Source of the DNA: Belnapia rosea
Lineage (GTDB): Bacteria > Pseudomonadota > Alphaproteobacteria > Acetobacterales > Acetobacteraceae
Assembly (NCBI RefSeq): GCF_900101615.1
Contig: NZ_FMZX01000025.1
Location: 1 to 50,226 of the forward strand
Reading direction: 5' to 3'
DNA length: 50,226 nucleotides
Positions 15,277-24,641 of this stretch are shown here, piece after piece. Numbering within the stretch: the stretch's first letter is position 1; each line of letters begins with the position of its first letter. The translations under genes and the position numbers were made by a program. A model generated the notes under the pieces. That model searched no databases. It was given only the letters and a program-made list of their open reading frames with translations, and had not been told where the DNA came from.

Positions 15277-16905
15277 TCACACCTCCTCCGGCTGGCGGGG
15301 CACCGTCGGGGTGGGGGGCACGGCCGGGAGCGGCGCCTCGGCAGGCTTCGGCCGGGCCGGGACGCGCCGGAACTCGACGCGCGGCGCCTGGCGGCCGGCC
15401 GAGGTCTTCTTGGTGCTGAACAGGTTCGCCCCGGTCGAGCCGCTGGTGGAGCAGCCGTTGCCGAAGCTGAAGCCGCAGGAGGATTTCAGGTCGAAGGTGT
15501 TCTCGGCATACTCGCGGTGCGTGCTCGGGATGACGAAGCGGTCCTCGTAGTCGGCCAGCGCCATCACCTTGTACATCTCCTCGACCTGCTCGACCGAGAG
15601 GCCGACCTGGCGCAGCACCTCGGCGTCCATGCGGTTCTCGACCGTGCGGGCGCGCATGTGCATGCGCATGGCCATCATGCGCTGTAGGGCAAGGATGACC
15701 GGCGTCTCCGCCCCCGCGGTCAGCAGGTTGGCGAGGTACTTCACCGGGATGCGCAGCGACTTCACGTCGGGCAGGTCAGCGGCCTCGTTCCAGCCGACAT
15801 GCCCGGCCTCGTGCGCCGCCTGCACCGGCGAGAGCGGCGGCACGTACCAGACCATCGGCAGGGTGCGGTATTCGGGATGCAGCGGGAAGGCGACGCCCCA
15901 TTCGATCGCCATCTTGTAAACCGGCGACTTCCGCGCCGCTTCCAACCACAGCTCCGGCACGCCATCGCGCCGCGCCGCCTCGATCACCTCGGGGTCGGAG
16001 GGGTCGAGGAAGACGTCGAGCTGCGAGCGGTAGAGGTGCTCCTCGTTCTCGACGCTCGCGGCTTCCTCGATGCGGTCGGCGTCGTACAGCATGACGCCGA
16101 GGTATCGGATGCGGCCGACGCAGGTTTCGGAGCAGATGGTGGGCTCGCCCGCCTCGATGCGCGGGAAGCAGAAGGTGCACTTCTCCGCCTTACCAGACTG
16201 CCAGTTGTAATAGATCTTCTTGTAGGGGCAGGCCGAGACGCACATGCGCCAGCCGCGGCACTTGTCCTGGTCCACCAGGACGATGCCGTCCTCCTCCCGC
16301 TTGTAGATGCTGCCGGAGGGGCAGGCGGCGACGCAGGCCGGGTTGAGGCAGTGCTCGCAGAGACGCGGCAGGTACATCATGAAGGTCTGCTCGAACTGAC
16401 CGTAGATGTCCTTCTGCACCTTGTCGAAATTGCGGTCCTTCGAACGCTTGGCGAACTCGCCGCCCAGGATCTCCTCCCAGTTCGGGCCCCACTCGATCTT
16501 CTCCATCTGCTGGCCGGTGATGAGGCTCACCGGGCGCGCGGTCGGCATCGCCTTCGACTCACCCGCGGTCTGCAGGTGCTGGTAGTTGAAGGTGAAGGGC
16601 TCGTAGTAGTCGTCGATCTGCGGCATGTCGGGGTTGGCGAAAATGTTCGCCAGCACCCTGAGGCGGGAGCCGATGCGCGGCTCCAGCTTGCCGTTGCGCT
16701 TGCGCTTCCAGCCGCCCTTCCACTTGTCCTGGTTCTCCCAGTCCTTCGGGTAGCCGATGCCGGGCTTGGTTTCGACATTGTTGAACCAGGCGTATTCGAC
16801 GCCTTCGCGCGTCGTCCAGACCTGCTTGCAGGTGACCGAGCAGGTATGGCAGCCGATGCACTTGTCGAGGTTCAGCACCATCGCGATCTGAGCGCGGACC
16901 TTCAT
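15277..16905 (-). CDS. narH: Respiratory nitrate reductase beta subunit
   Basis: A 542-residue cytosolic Fe-S protein that links NarI haems to NarG. Four cluster motifs are present: CIGCHTCSVTC, CEHCLNPACVAACPSG, CRGWRMCVSACP (the Trp replaces one Cys, marking the 3Fe-4S centre) and CTFCFPRIEAGEPTICSETC. The ATG at 16905 begins the usual MKVRAQIAMVLNLDKC; a GTG lies three bases upstream. The start overlaps the narG stop. The last ~50 residues are a proline-rich tail beyond the conserved core. Confidence 0.96.
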   Translation of the reverse strand: MKVRAQIAMVLNLDKCIGCHTCSVTCKQVWTTREGVEYAWFNNVETKPGIGYPKDWENQDKWKGGWKRKRNGKLEPRIGSRLRVLANIFANPDMPQIDDYYEPFTFNYQHLQTAGESKAMPTARPVSLITGQQMEKIEWGPNWEEILGGEFAKRSKDRNFDKVQKDIYGQFEQTFMMYLPRLCEHCLNPACVAACPSGSIYKREEDGIVLVDQDKCRGWRMCVSACPYKKIYYNWQSGKAEKCTFCFPRIEAGEPTICSETCVGRIRYLGVMLYDADRIEEAASVENEEHLYRSQLDVFLDPSDPEVIEAARRDGVPELWLEAARKSPVYKMAIEWGVAFPLHPEYRTLPMVWYVPPLSPVQAAHEAGHVGWNEAADLPDVKSLRIPVKYLANLLTAGAETPVILALQRMMAMRMHMRARTVENRMDAEVLRQVGLSVEQVEEMYKVMALADYEDRFVIPSTHREYAENTFDLKSSCGFSFGNGCSTSGSTGANLFSTKKTSAGRQAPRVEFRRVPARPKPAEAPLPAVPPTPTVPRQPEEV

Positions 16906-19900
16906 CACACGGTTTCCTTCTCGGCCGCGGCCGGTTCTTCCATCCAGTCCACCTTCGCCATCTTGCGGACCACCACGAACTCGTCGCGGTTGGTGCCGAT
17001 GGTGCCGTGGTAGTTGAAGCCGTAGGAGAGCTGCGCATAGCCGCCGATCATGTGCGTCGGCTTCGGCGTGGTGCGGGTGACGCTGTTGTGGATGCCGCCG
17101 CGCGTCAGCATGACCTCACTGCCCGGCGTGTTCACGATCTTCTCCTGGGCGTGGTACATCATCGTCATGCCTTCCGGCACGCGCTGGCTGACCACCGCGC
17201 GCGCTGTCAGGGCGCCGTTCAGGTTGAAGGCCTCGATCCAGTCGTTGTCCTCGATGCCCGCCCGCTTCGCGTCCACCTCGCTCAGCCACACCACCGGGCC
17301 GCCGCGGTTCAGCGTCAGCATGATGAGGTTGTCGCTGTAGGTGGAGTGGATGCCCCATTTCTGGTGCGGCGTGATGAAGTTGAGCGTGATCTCCCGGTTG
17401 CCGTTCGGCTTGGCGCCCACCATCGCCATGTGCGCCTTCAGGTCCACCGGCGGCTTGTAGACACAGAGCGCCTCGCCGAAGGCCAGCATCCACTCGTGGT
17501 CCTGGTAGAGCTGCTGCCGACCCGAGAGGGTGCGCCAGGGGATCAGCTCGTGGACGTTGGTGTAGCCCGCGTTGTAGCAGACCTCCTCGCTCTCGATCCC
17601 CGACCAGGTGGGGGAGGAGATGATCTTGCGCGGCTGGGCCTGCACATCACGGAAGCGGATGGCCTCGTGCTCCTTGCCCTTCGCAAGGTGGCTGTGGTCG
17701 CGGCCGGTGTTCTTCGACAGCGCCTCCCATGCCTTGACCGCGACATGGCCGTTGGTCTCGGGCGCGAGGGAGAGGATGACCTCCGCCGCGTCGATGTCGC
17801 TCTCGATCCGCGGCCGCTTGCCCTCGACGCCCGGCACCGTGACGGTGCCGTTCAGGCCGGCGAGGAACTCGACCTCATGCCCGGTCTTCCATCCGATTCC
17901 CTTGCCGCCGTTGCCGAGCTTCTCCAGCAGCGGCCCGAGAGCGGTGAAGCGGGCATAGGTGCGCGGGTAGTCGCGCTCGACCACCGCGACCGCCGGCATG
18001 GTCTTGCCTGGCACTGGAGAGCACTCGCCGCGCTTCCAGTCCCGCACCACGCCCTGCGCCAACTCTTGCGCCGTGTCATGCATCAGCGGGTTCAGCACCA
18101 CGTCCTGCTCGACACCGAGGTGGCCCTGGCACAGCTCGCTGAACTTCCGCGCGATCCCCTTGAAGATCGCCCAGTCGGTCCGCGCCTCCCAGGCCGGGTC
18201 CACCGCCGCGCTCAGCGGGTGGATAAAGGGGTGCATGTCCGAGGTGTTGAGGTCGTGCTTCTCGTACCAGGTGGCGGTCGGCAGCACGATGTCGGAATGC
18301 ACGCAGGTCGTGCTCATCCGGAAGTCGAGCGTGACCAGCAGGTCCAGCTTGCCCTCCGGCGCGTCGCGCCACACCACCTCGCCCGGCTTGGTCTTGCCCT
18401 CCTCGCCCAGATCCTTGCCCTGCACGCCGTTGGTGGTGCCGAGCAGGTGCTTGAGGAAGTACTCGTGCCCCTTGCCCGAGGAGCCGAGCAGGTTGGAGCG
18501 CCAGATGAACATGTTCCGCGGCCAGTTGGCCGGGTTCTCCGGGTCCTCGCAGGACATGCGCAACGCGCCATCGTTGAGGCCCCGCGCCACATAATCCGCC
18601 GGGGCGACGCCTGCCGCCCTCGCCGCCGCCGCCAGGCGCAGCGGGTTCTGCTCGAGCTGCGGCGCGGAGGGCAGCCAGCCCATCCGCTCGGCCCGGACGT
18701 TGAGGTCGATCAGCGAGCCGTCCAGAGACTTAGGCGCGGTGGGCGAGAGCAGCCCCTCCAGCCCCAGCGTCTCGTAGCGGTACTGGCCCGTATGGGCGTA
18801 GAAGAAGCTCGTCGAGTTCATCTGCCGCGGCGGGCGCGACCAGTCGGTCGCGAAGGCCAGCGGCACCCAGCCGGTCTGCGGCCGCAGCTTCTCCTGGCCG
18901 ACATAGTGGCTCCAGCCACCGCCCGACTGACCGATGCAGCCGCACATCACCAGCAGGTTGATGATGCCGCGGTAGATCATGTCGCCGTGGTACCAATGGT
19001 TCACCGCGGCGCCGAGGATGACCATGGACTTGCCATGGGTCTTGTCGGCGTTCGCCGCGAACTCCCGCGCCGTGGCGACGATGTCGCCGCGCCGGGTGCC
19101 ACAGACCTTCTCGGCCCAGGCGGGGGTGTAGGGCGCGTCGGCGTCGAAGTCGGCGCTGCCGTCGCGCGCCACACCATAATTGGCGAGGAACAGGTCGTAG
19201 ACCGTCGCGGCCAGCCGGGTGCTGCCGTCGGCCAGCGTCACTCGCCGCACCGGCACGCTGCGGCCGACCACCTCGTCATGCGAGGTCGGGTTGAAGAACT
19301 CCGGTGCGCGGCCGCCGAAATAGGGGAAGCCGACCTCGGCCTCCTCCTCGCCGAGCAGCGAGAGGCGTGGCGTGGTCACCTCCAGGGTGCGGCTGTCGCG
19401 GCCTTCGAGGTTCCACTTGCCCTGCTCGCCCCAGCGGAAGCCGATCGAGCCCGTGGGCGCGTAGAGCCGGCCGGTCGCGTCGTCCACCGCCACGGTCTTC
19501 CAGTCAGGGTTATTCGCCTCGCCGAGGCCGCCCTCCAGATCGTTGGCGCGTAGCTGGCGGCCGGCCACCAGGCGGCCGTCCTTCTCCTCCAGCAGCACCA
19601 GCATCGGCATGTCGGTGTACTTGCGGCAATAGTCGAGGAAGTAGTCGCCCCGCCCCTGCGCGTGCCACTCGGAGAGGATGACGTGGCCCATGGCCATGGC
19701 CAGCGCCGCGTCGGTGCCCTGCTTCGGGTGCAGCCAGAGGTCGGCGAATTTCGACGCCTCGGAATAGTCCGGCGTCACCACCACCGTCTTGGCGCCGCGG
19801 TAGCGCGCCTCGGTCATGAAATGGGCATCCGGCGTCCGCGTCTGCGGGACGTTGGAGCCCCACATCATCAGGAAGCCGGCATTGTACCAGTCGGCGCTCT

Positions 19901-20618
19901 CCGGCACGTCCGTCTGCTCGCCCCAGGTCTGCGGCGAGGAGGGAGGCAGGTCGCAGTACCAGTCGTAGAAGCTCATGCAGACGCCGCCGATCAGCGACAG
20001 GTAGCGGCTGCCCGCGGCGTAGCTGACCATGGACATGGCCGGGATCGGGCTGAAGCCGATGATCCGGTCCGGGCCGTGCTGCTTCGCGGTGTGGACATTG
20101 GCGGCGGCGATCAGCTCCTCCGCCTCGTCCCAGGAGACGCGGACGAAGCCGCCGAGGCCCCTCACCTTCTGGTACTCGCGGCGCTTCGCCTCGTCCGCCT
20201 GGATGCTGGCCCAGGCATCCACCGGGTCGGCATGCTCCGCCCGCGCCGCACGCCACAGCTTCAGCAGCCGCTTGCGCATCATCGGGTGCTTCACCCGGTT
20301 GGCGCTGTAGAGGTACCAGCTGTAGCTGGCGCCGCGGGCGCAGCCGCGCGGCTCGTGGTTCGGCAGGCCGGGCCGCGTGCGCGGGTAGTCGGTCTGCTGC
20401 GTCTCCCAGGTCACCACGCCGCCCTTGACGTAGATCTTCCAGGAGCAGGACCCGGTGCAGTTCACGCCGTGCGTGCTGCGGACGATCTTGTCGTGCGACC
20501 AGCGGGACCGGTAGGCGTCCTCCCAGCCGCGCGGCTCGTTGGTGACGCGGCCGTGCTCGCCGGAGAAGCCCTCCACATGGCGCTTGAAGAAGGAGAGGCG
20601 GTCGAGGAAGTGGGACAT
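16905..20618 (-). CDS. narG: Respiratory nitrate reductase alpha subunit
   Basis: A 1237-residue molybdo-bis-PGD enzyme that reduces nitrate to nitrite on the cytoplasmic side. The N-terminal FS0 cluster motif is HGVNCTGSCSW, followed by RGCARG; the His ligand marks the NarG class. The molybdenum-ligating Asp lies in YDWYCDLPPSSPQTWGEQTD, and WGSNVPQTRTPDAHF follows. Length is close to E. coli NarG (1247). No Tat signal is seen, as expected for the membrane-bound Nar type. It starts 19 bases past narK2. Confidence 0.97.
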   Translation of the reverse strand: MSHFLDRLSFFKRHVEGFSGEHGRVTNEPRGWEDAYRSRWSHDKIVRSTHGVNCTGSCSWKIYVKGGVVTWETQQTDYPRTRPGLPNHEPRGCARGASYSWYLYSANRVKHPMMRKRLLKLWRAARAEHADPVDAWASIQADEAKRREYQKVRGLGGFVRVSWDEAEELIAAANVHTAKQHGPDRIIGFSPIPAMSMVSYAAGSRYLSLIGGVCMSFYDWYCDLPPSSPQTWGEQTDVPESADWYNAGFLMMWGSNVPQTRTPDAHFMTEARYRGAKTVVVTPDYSEASKFADLWLHPKQGTDAALAMAMGHVILSEWHAQGRGDYFLDYCRKYTDMPMLVLLEEKDGRLVAGRQLRANDLEGGLGEANNPDWKTVAVDDATGRLYAPTGSIGFRWGEQGKWNLEGRDSRTLEVTTPRLSLLGEEEAEVGFPYFGGRAPEFFNPTSHDEVVGRSVPVRRVTLADGSTRLAATVYDLFLANYGVARDGSADFDADAPYTPAWAEKVCGTRRGDIVATAREFAANADKTHGKSMVILGAAVNHWYHGDMIYRGIINLLVMCGCIGQSGGGWSHYVGQEKLRPQTGWVPLAFATDWSRPPRQMNSTSFFYAHTGQYRYETLGLEGLLSPTAPKSLDGSLIDLNVRAERMGWLPSAPQLEQNPLRLAAAARAAGVAPADYVARGLNDGALRMSCEDPENPANWPRNMFIWRSNLLGSSGKGHEYFLKHLLGTTNGVQGKDLGEEGKTKPGEVVWRDAPEGKLDLLVTLDFRMSTTCVHSDIVLPTATWYEKHDLNTSDMHPFIHPLSAAVDPAWEARTDWAIFKGIARKFSELCQGHLGVEQDVVLNPLMHDTAQELAQGVVRDWKRGECSPVPGKTMPAVAVVERDYPRTYARFTALGPLLEKLGNGGKGIGWKTGHEVEFLAGLNGTVTVPGVEGKRPRIESDIDAAEVILSLAPETNGHVAVKAWEALSKNTGRDHSHLAKGKEHEAIRFRDVQAQPRKIISSPTWSGIESEEVCYNAGYTNVHELIPWRTLSGRQQLYQDHEWMLAFGEALCVYKPPVDLKAHMAMVGAKPNGNREITLNFITPHQKWGIHSTYSDNLIMLTLNRGGPVVWLSEVDAKRAGIEDNDWIEAFNLNGALTARAVVSQRVPEGMTMMYHAQEKIVNTPGSEVMLTRGGIHNSVTRTTPKPTHMIGGYAQLSYGFNYHGTIGTNRDEFVVVRKMAKVDWMEEPAAAEKETV

Positions 20619-20637
20619 GATCAGTGCTCCTCCGTGC

Positions 20638-22002
20638 TCAGCACGGGTTCGGCGCGTTACGCCGGGCGTAGAAGAACCAGTTCAGGCCGATGCAGGCCGC
20701 GAAGTAGGCGGCGCACCAACAGAAGAAGGCGTTCGGGCTGCCGAAGAAGGCGAGGCTCTGGCCGATGAGCAGGCTGCAGAAGAAGGGGCCGTAGGCCGCC
20801 ATGGCGCCGGTCCAGCCGATGACGCCGGCCGCCTGGCGCGGCGGGAAGAGCATCGGCATCTGCTTGAAGGTGCTGGCATTGCCGATGCCCGCGAACATGA
20901 ACAGGCCCAGCATGCTGCCGACGAAGTACGGGAAGTCGTCCATGCTGGTCGGCTGGGTGAAGAACGGCACCGTCAGCGCGCAGGCCAGCATGCCGAAGCC
21001 CGCTACCTGCGTGACCTTGGCGCCGCCGAAGCGGTCGGCGGCCGGGCCGGCGAGGACGCGCGCCACGGAGCCGACGAGCGGGCCAAGGAAGGCGTAGGTC
21101 AGCGGGTCCGGCGCGCCGGGCAGGCTGCCGTAGCACTGCTTGATCAGCAGCGGGAAGACCGCGGCGAGGCCGGAGAAGATGCCGAAGGTCATGATGTAGA
21201 GCACGGTCATGATCAGCCCGTGCTTCAGGCCGAAGATGTCGAGCTGCTCTCGGAAGTTCGCCTTCACCGGGACGGAGCGCAGGAAGGTCCAGGCGGCCAG
21301 CGCGCCGAGGAGGATGAGCGGGACATAGATCGCGGTGGCGTTCTGCATCCAGACCGTCTTCGTCGCGCCATTGGCAGCGCGCAGCACCTGGCCCTCGCCC
21401 AGCAGCCCGTCAGCGAGCGACAGGCCGATGATCCAGGGCGTTACGAACTGCACCACGCTGACGCCGAAGTTGCCCACGCCCGCCTGGATCGCCAGGGCCG
21501 TGCCCTGCAGACGCTTCGGGAAGAACAGGCTGGTCGAGGGCATGAACGACGAGAAGTTGCCGCCGCCGAGGCCGGAGGCGAAGGCCAGCAGCATCAGCAC
21601 CCAGTAGGGCGTGGTGTTGTCCTGCACCGCATGGAACCAGCCGACCGCCGGGACCAGCAGGGACAGGGTAGAGAGCGCCACCACGTGCCGGGTGCCGAGC
21701 AGCGGCGTCAGGAAGGTGTGCCCGATGCGCAGCGTCCCACCCGCGAGGCCCGGCATCGCCGCCAGCCAGAAGAGCTGGTCGGTCGTCAGCTTGAAGCCGA
21801 GGCCCGGCAGCCGCACCACCAGGGCGCTGACCACGAACCAGGTGATGAAGGCGAGGGTCAGGTCGAAGGTGGTGACGGCGAGAGTGGCCCAGGCGCGGGC
21901 CTTGCCGCCTTCGGCCCAGAAGCCGGCGTCCTCGGGCTGCCAGCGCTGGAGCCAGGTGCCGCCGGCGCGCGCGGCGCCGGCCTTGTCGATGGTGGTGGAC
22001 AT
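20638..22002 (-). CDS. narK2: NarK2-type nitrate/nitrite transporter (MFS)
   Basis: A 454-residue major-facilitator protein with about twelve membrane helices. After the N-terminal WQPEDAGFWAEGGKARAW it carries GGGNFSSFMPSTSLFFPKR, the first nitrate signature, and the later GMLACALTVPFF and GIGNASTFKQMPMLFPPR segments. It matches the NarK2 half of the fused Paracoccus NarK, the half credited with nitrate/nitrite exchange. The ATG at 22002 has AAGAAGAGGGA upstream. It follows narK1 by 26 bases. Confidence 0.93.
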   Translation of the reverse strand: MSTTIDKAGAARAGGTWLQRWQPEDAGFWAEGGKARAWATLAVTTFDLTLAFITWFVVSALVVRLPGLGFKLTTDQLFWLAAMPGLAGGTLRIGHTFLTPLLGTRHVVALSTLSLLVPAVGWFHAVQDNTTPYWVLMLLAFASGLGGGNFSSFMPSTSLFFPKRLQGTALAIQAGVGNFGVSVVQFVTPWIIGLSLADGLLGEGQVLRAANGATKTVWMQNATAIYVPLILLGALAAWTFLRSVPVKANFREQLDIFGLKHGLIMTVLYIMTFGIFSGLAAVFPLLIKQCYGSLPGAPDPLTYAFLGPLVGSVARVLAGPAADRFGGAKVTQVAGFGMLACALTVPFFTQPTSMDDFPYFVGSMLGLFMFAGIGNASTFKQMPMLFPPRQAAGVIGWTGAMAAYGPFFCSLLIGQSLAFFGSPNAFFCWCAAYFAACIGLNWFFYARRNAPNPC

Positions 22003-22028
22003 GGCGTGCGTCCCTCTTCTTTCGCGGC

Positions 22029-23399
22029 CTACTCGGCAGCCACGGTGCGGCCGTCCGGCGCGGGCGCCGCGGCGGGGGTAGGGTTCGGGTTGACGAGGGC
22101 GGCGGCCTCCGGCAGGTCGCGCGGGGCCCGCAGCGCCGGGTGCTCGGCCTTCTCCATCCGGCGGATGGCAAGGTGCATCCACAGCAGGCTGCCAGCGACG
22201 ATGGCAAACAGCAGCATGAAGCAGCTCGTCCAGACGCCGATCAGGTCGTTCATGGCGCCGAAGGCGATGGGCAGGATGAAGCCACCCAGGCCGCCGATCA
22301 GGCCAACCACGCCGCCCACGCTGCCGACACGGCCGGGGTAGTAGACCGGGATGTGCTTGTAGACCGCGGCCTTGCCCAGGCTCATGAAGAAGCCGAGCAC
22401 CATGGTCAGCGCCATGAAGGGCAGGAAGCCGATGGCAAGGTCGAACTCGATCGGGCCGCGGATGCCCTTCACCACGTAGTGCGTGGCGGGGTAGCTGAGC
22501 AGGAAGGTGCAGGCGGTCGCGCCGATGAAGGTCCAGTACATCACCCGCCGGGCGCCGTAGCGGTCGGACAGCGTGCCGCCCAGCACCCGGAACAGCGAGC
22601 CGGGGATGGAATAGGCGGCGCCCAGCATGCCCGCGGTGACGATGTCGAGCCCGTAGACGCCCACGTAGAAGCGCGGCAGCCACAACGCCAACGCGACGAA
22701 GCCGCCGAAGACGAAGAAGTAGTAGAGGCTGAAGCGCCAGACCTGCAGGTTGGCCAGCGGCGCCATCATCGCGCCGAAGCTCTCGGCCTCGACGCCGCGG
22801 GCGCGCCGCGCCGCGAGGTCCGGGTCGTCGCTGGTCGTCACGTAGAAGAGCACGGCGGTGACGGCCAGCGCCACGGCCCAGATCTGCGCCACCGCCTGCC
22901 AGCCCATCGCCACCATCACGGCGGGCGCGAGGAACTTGGTCACGGCCGAGCCGACATTGCCCGCGCCGAAGATGCCGAGCGCGGTGCCCTGCTTCTCCTT
23001 CGGGTACCACTTCGAGACGTAGGCGACGCCGACCGAGAAGGACCCGCCCGCGATGCCGACGCCGAGCGCGGCGAGAAGGAAGGTCGTGTAGTCATGCGCA
23101 TAGGAGAGCATCCAGGTGGCGACGGCGGCGGCCAGCATCACCAGCGCGAAGACGCGGCGCCCGCCGTACTGGTCGGCCCAGATGCCGAGCACCAGCCGGA
23201 TCAGGCTGCCGGTGAGGATGGGCGTGCCGATCAGCAGGCCGAATTGGAAGTCCGTCAGCCCAAGGTCGCGCTTCACCTGCACGCCGAGGATCGAAAAGAT
23301 GGTCCAGGCGGCGAAGCAGACCGTGAAGGCCGCCGTGCTGGACCAAAGGGCGCGGGCGCGGTCACCGCCGCTCACCGTCCCACCCGCAATCGCATTCAT
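22029..23399 (-). CDS. narK1: NarK1-type nitrate transporter (MFS)
   Basis: A 456-residue major-facilitator protein, first gene of the nar run. It has SSTAAFTVCFAAWTIFSILG, LGIWADQYGGRRVFALVML, AGGSFSVGVAYVSKWYPKEK with the nitrate signature, and the partner segment GGVVGLIGGLGGFILPIAFG. This is the NarK1 half of the Paracoccus fusion, thought to import nitrate with protons. Two separate genes rather than a fusion occur here. The start is 58 bases from an FNR-type box in the shared promoter. Confidence 0.93.
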   Translation of the reverse strand: MNAIAGGTVSGGDRARALWSSTAAFTVCFAAWTIFSILGVQVKRDLGLTDFQFGLLIGTPILTGSLIRLVLGIWADQYGGRRVFALVMLAAAVATWMLSYAHDYTTFLLAALGVGIAGGSFSVGVAYVSKWYPKEKQGTALGIFGAGNVGSAVTKFLAPAVMVAMGWQAVAQIWAVALAVTAVLFYVTTSDDPDLAARRARGVEAESFGAMMAPLANLQVWRFSLYYFFVFGGFVALALWLPRFYVGVYGLDIVTAGMLGAAYSIPGSLFRVLGGTLSDRYGARRVMYWTFIGATACTFLLSYPATHYVVKGIRGPIEFDLAIGFLPFMALTMVLGFFMSLGKAAVYKHIPVYYPGRVGSVGGVVGLIGGLGGFILPIAFGAMNDLIGVWTSCFMLLFAIVAGSLLWMHLAIRRMEKAEHPALRAPRDLPEAAALVNPNPTPAAAPAPDGRTVAAE

Positions 23400-23457
23400 C
23401 TGCCGCTCCCGTTGGTGGAGACCGGCGGAAGGTGGCGTATGAGGGCGGATCGGTTTC

Positions 23458-23471
23458 TTGACTCAAATCAA
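23458..23471 (-). promoter_or_regulatory. FNR-type box for narK1
   Basis: TTGACTCAAATCAA matches TTGAT-N4-ATCAA with one change. Read leftwards, CATACG at 23436-23441 is a possible -10 about 26 bases from the box centre, slightly short of class II spacing. It is the natural site for Fnr or for the adjacent cysteine-free regulator to activate the nar run. Confidence 0.65.
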
Positions 23472-23551
23472 AGCGTTGTTCCCGCTGCCCGGAAAAATGC
23501 TCGACAGACCAAGAGAAGCAAGCCTTGGCCTGCGCCACTTCGAAAAGTGCC

Positions 23552-23565
23552 TTGATCCAGATCAA
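23552..23565 (+). promoter_or_regulatory. Perfect FNR-type box for the Crp/Fnr regulator gene
   Basis: TTGATCCAGATCAA is a perfect TTGAT-N4-ATCAA. CTTATG at 23586-23591 lies about 30 bases from the box centre, the spacing of a class II activated promoter, giving a leader of about 20 bases before the GTG at 23621. Autoregulation or control by a second Fnr is implied. Confidence 0.7.
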
Positions 23566-23620
23566 CGAACGGCACCGCGGATTTTCTTATGCCGCCTGTC
23601 ATTCCGACCGGGAGAGCACC

Positions 23621-24304
23621 GTGGCCGACCGACCGCTGAACATCGACCTGCTCCGGCGCAGCCCCTTCTTCGCCGCCGCAGGAGAGGCGGCGATGGCGCG
23701 CCTGCTCCGCCCCAGCTTCACGCAGCAACTGCCGCGTGGCGCCGTGCTGTTCGAACAGCACGAGATGCCGAACTTCCTGCACCTGCTGCTCGCTGGCAGC
23801 GTCGGCCTCCAGGCCCGGGACGAGGCGGGGACGGAGACGACCGTGGAGATCTTCGGGGCCGGCGAGCTCTTCCTGGCGCCGGCGGCCATCCTCGGCCTGC
23901 CCTACCTCGTCTCGGGGGCGGCGCTGACCGACGTGCGGGTGCTGATGATCCCGGCCGACCTCTTCCGCGAGGGCATCGCAGCCGACCCGGCGCTCAGCCG
24001 CGCGGCCATCGAGCTCCTGTCGCGCCACTGGCGCCTGATGGTGGACCAGGTGGTGGATCTGAAGCTGCGCTCCTCCGAGCGCCGCGTGGCGAGGTTCCTG
24101 GCCCGGCGCGTCCCGGAGGAGGCGGGCGCCGGTGTTGCCGCATTGCCGGAGCCACGGACAGCCATCGCCGCCCGGCTGGGCATGACCCCCGAAACGCTCT
24201 CGCGGGCGCTCAACGCGCTTGAGGCGCAGGGCGCCATCCGCATGTCCTCTCGGGAGGCCCATATTCTGGACCGCGCCCGCCTCCTGCAGGGTAGGGCGAG
24301 GTAG
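23621..24304 (+). CDS. Crp/Fnr-family regulator without cysteines (NarR/NnrR/Dnr type)
   Basis: A 227-residue activator with a cyclic-nucleotide-like sensor domain (~10-120), a long dimer helix (~125-155) and a winged helix (~155-215). The recognition helix TPETLSRALNAL has Glu191, Ser194 and Arg195, the E-xx-SR pattern that reads TTGAT half-sites. The protein contains no cysteine, so it cannot hold an Fe-S cluster and is not an oxygen-sensing Fnr. NarR (nitrate/nitrite) and Dnr/NnrR (NO) are the relevant relatives. The GTG at 23621 follows GGGAGA; the frame to 23525 runs through the box. It diverges from narK1. Confidence 0.85.
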   Translation: MADRPLNIDLLRRSPFFAAAGEAAMARLLRPSFTQQLPRGAVLFEQHEMPNFLHLLLAGSVGLQARDEAGTETTVEIFGAGELFLAPAAILGLPYLVSGAALTDVRVLMIPADLFREGIAADPALSRAAIELLSRHWRLMVDQVVDLKLRSSERRVARFLARRVPEEAGAGVAALPEPRTAIAARLGMTPETLSRALNALEAQGAIRMSSREAHILDRARLLQGRAR

Positions 24305-24641
24305 GCTTCCGGGAGGGGTCCGAGCCTGCGGGAGCATCGCTCAATCATCAGTAGGCAAGCCTTGATCAGTCCATTGTTGTTCGGAACGCGCTGAGCCGGC
24401 CATGCCTCTGGGGCGGAGACGAACGATGTCCCGCTGGAGGGCACCCGTGAGGGACCGGATCGCCAGGGGAGAGCGGATACGAGGCTTCGGCGACATGCCC
24501 GAAGCCCGATCCGGCGGAGGGTGACCGGCGGTCCGGGGCCGGGCCTGCTGGCGACCCTCGGCCATCGCGGGTGGGGCGACCAGGGCCAGCAGGCCACCAG
24601 TCAGTGGCGTCTTGCAATCCTCTCCATCGCGAGAGGACGGT
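24305..24641. other. Gene-free stretch
   Basis: These 337 bases lie between the regulator and the convergent panE. No frame shows a recognisable family on either strand and no strong terminator is evident. Base composition is like its neighbours. Confidence 0.5.

Noticed and set aside
17007-19553. An 848-codon open frame opposite narG
   Set aside because: Same reason: shadow of narG with an Arg/Val/Leu/His-rich composition and no domain.
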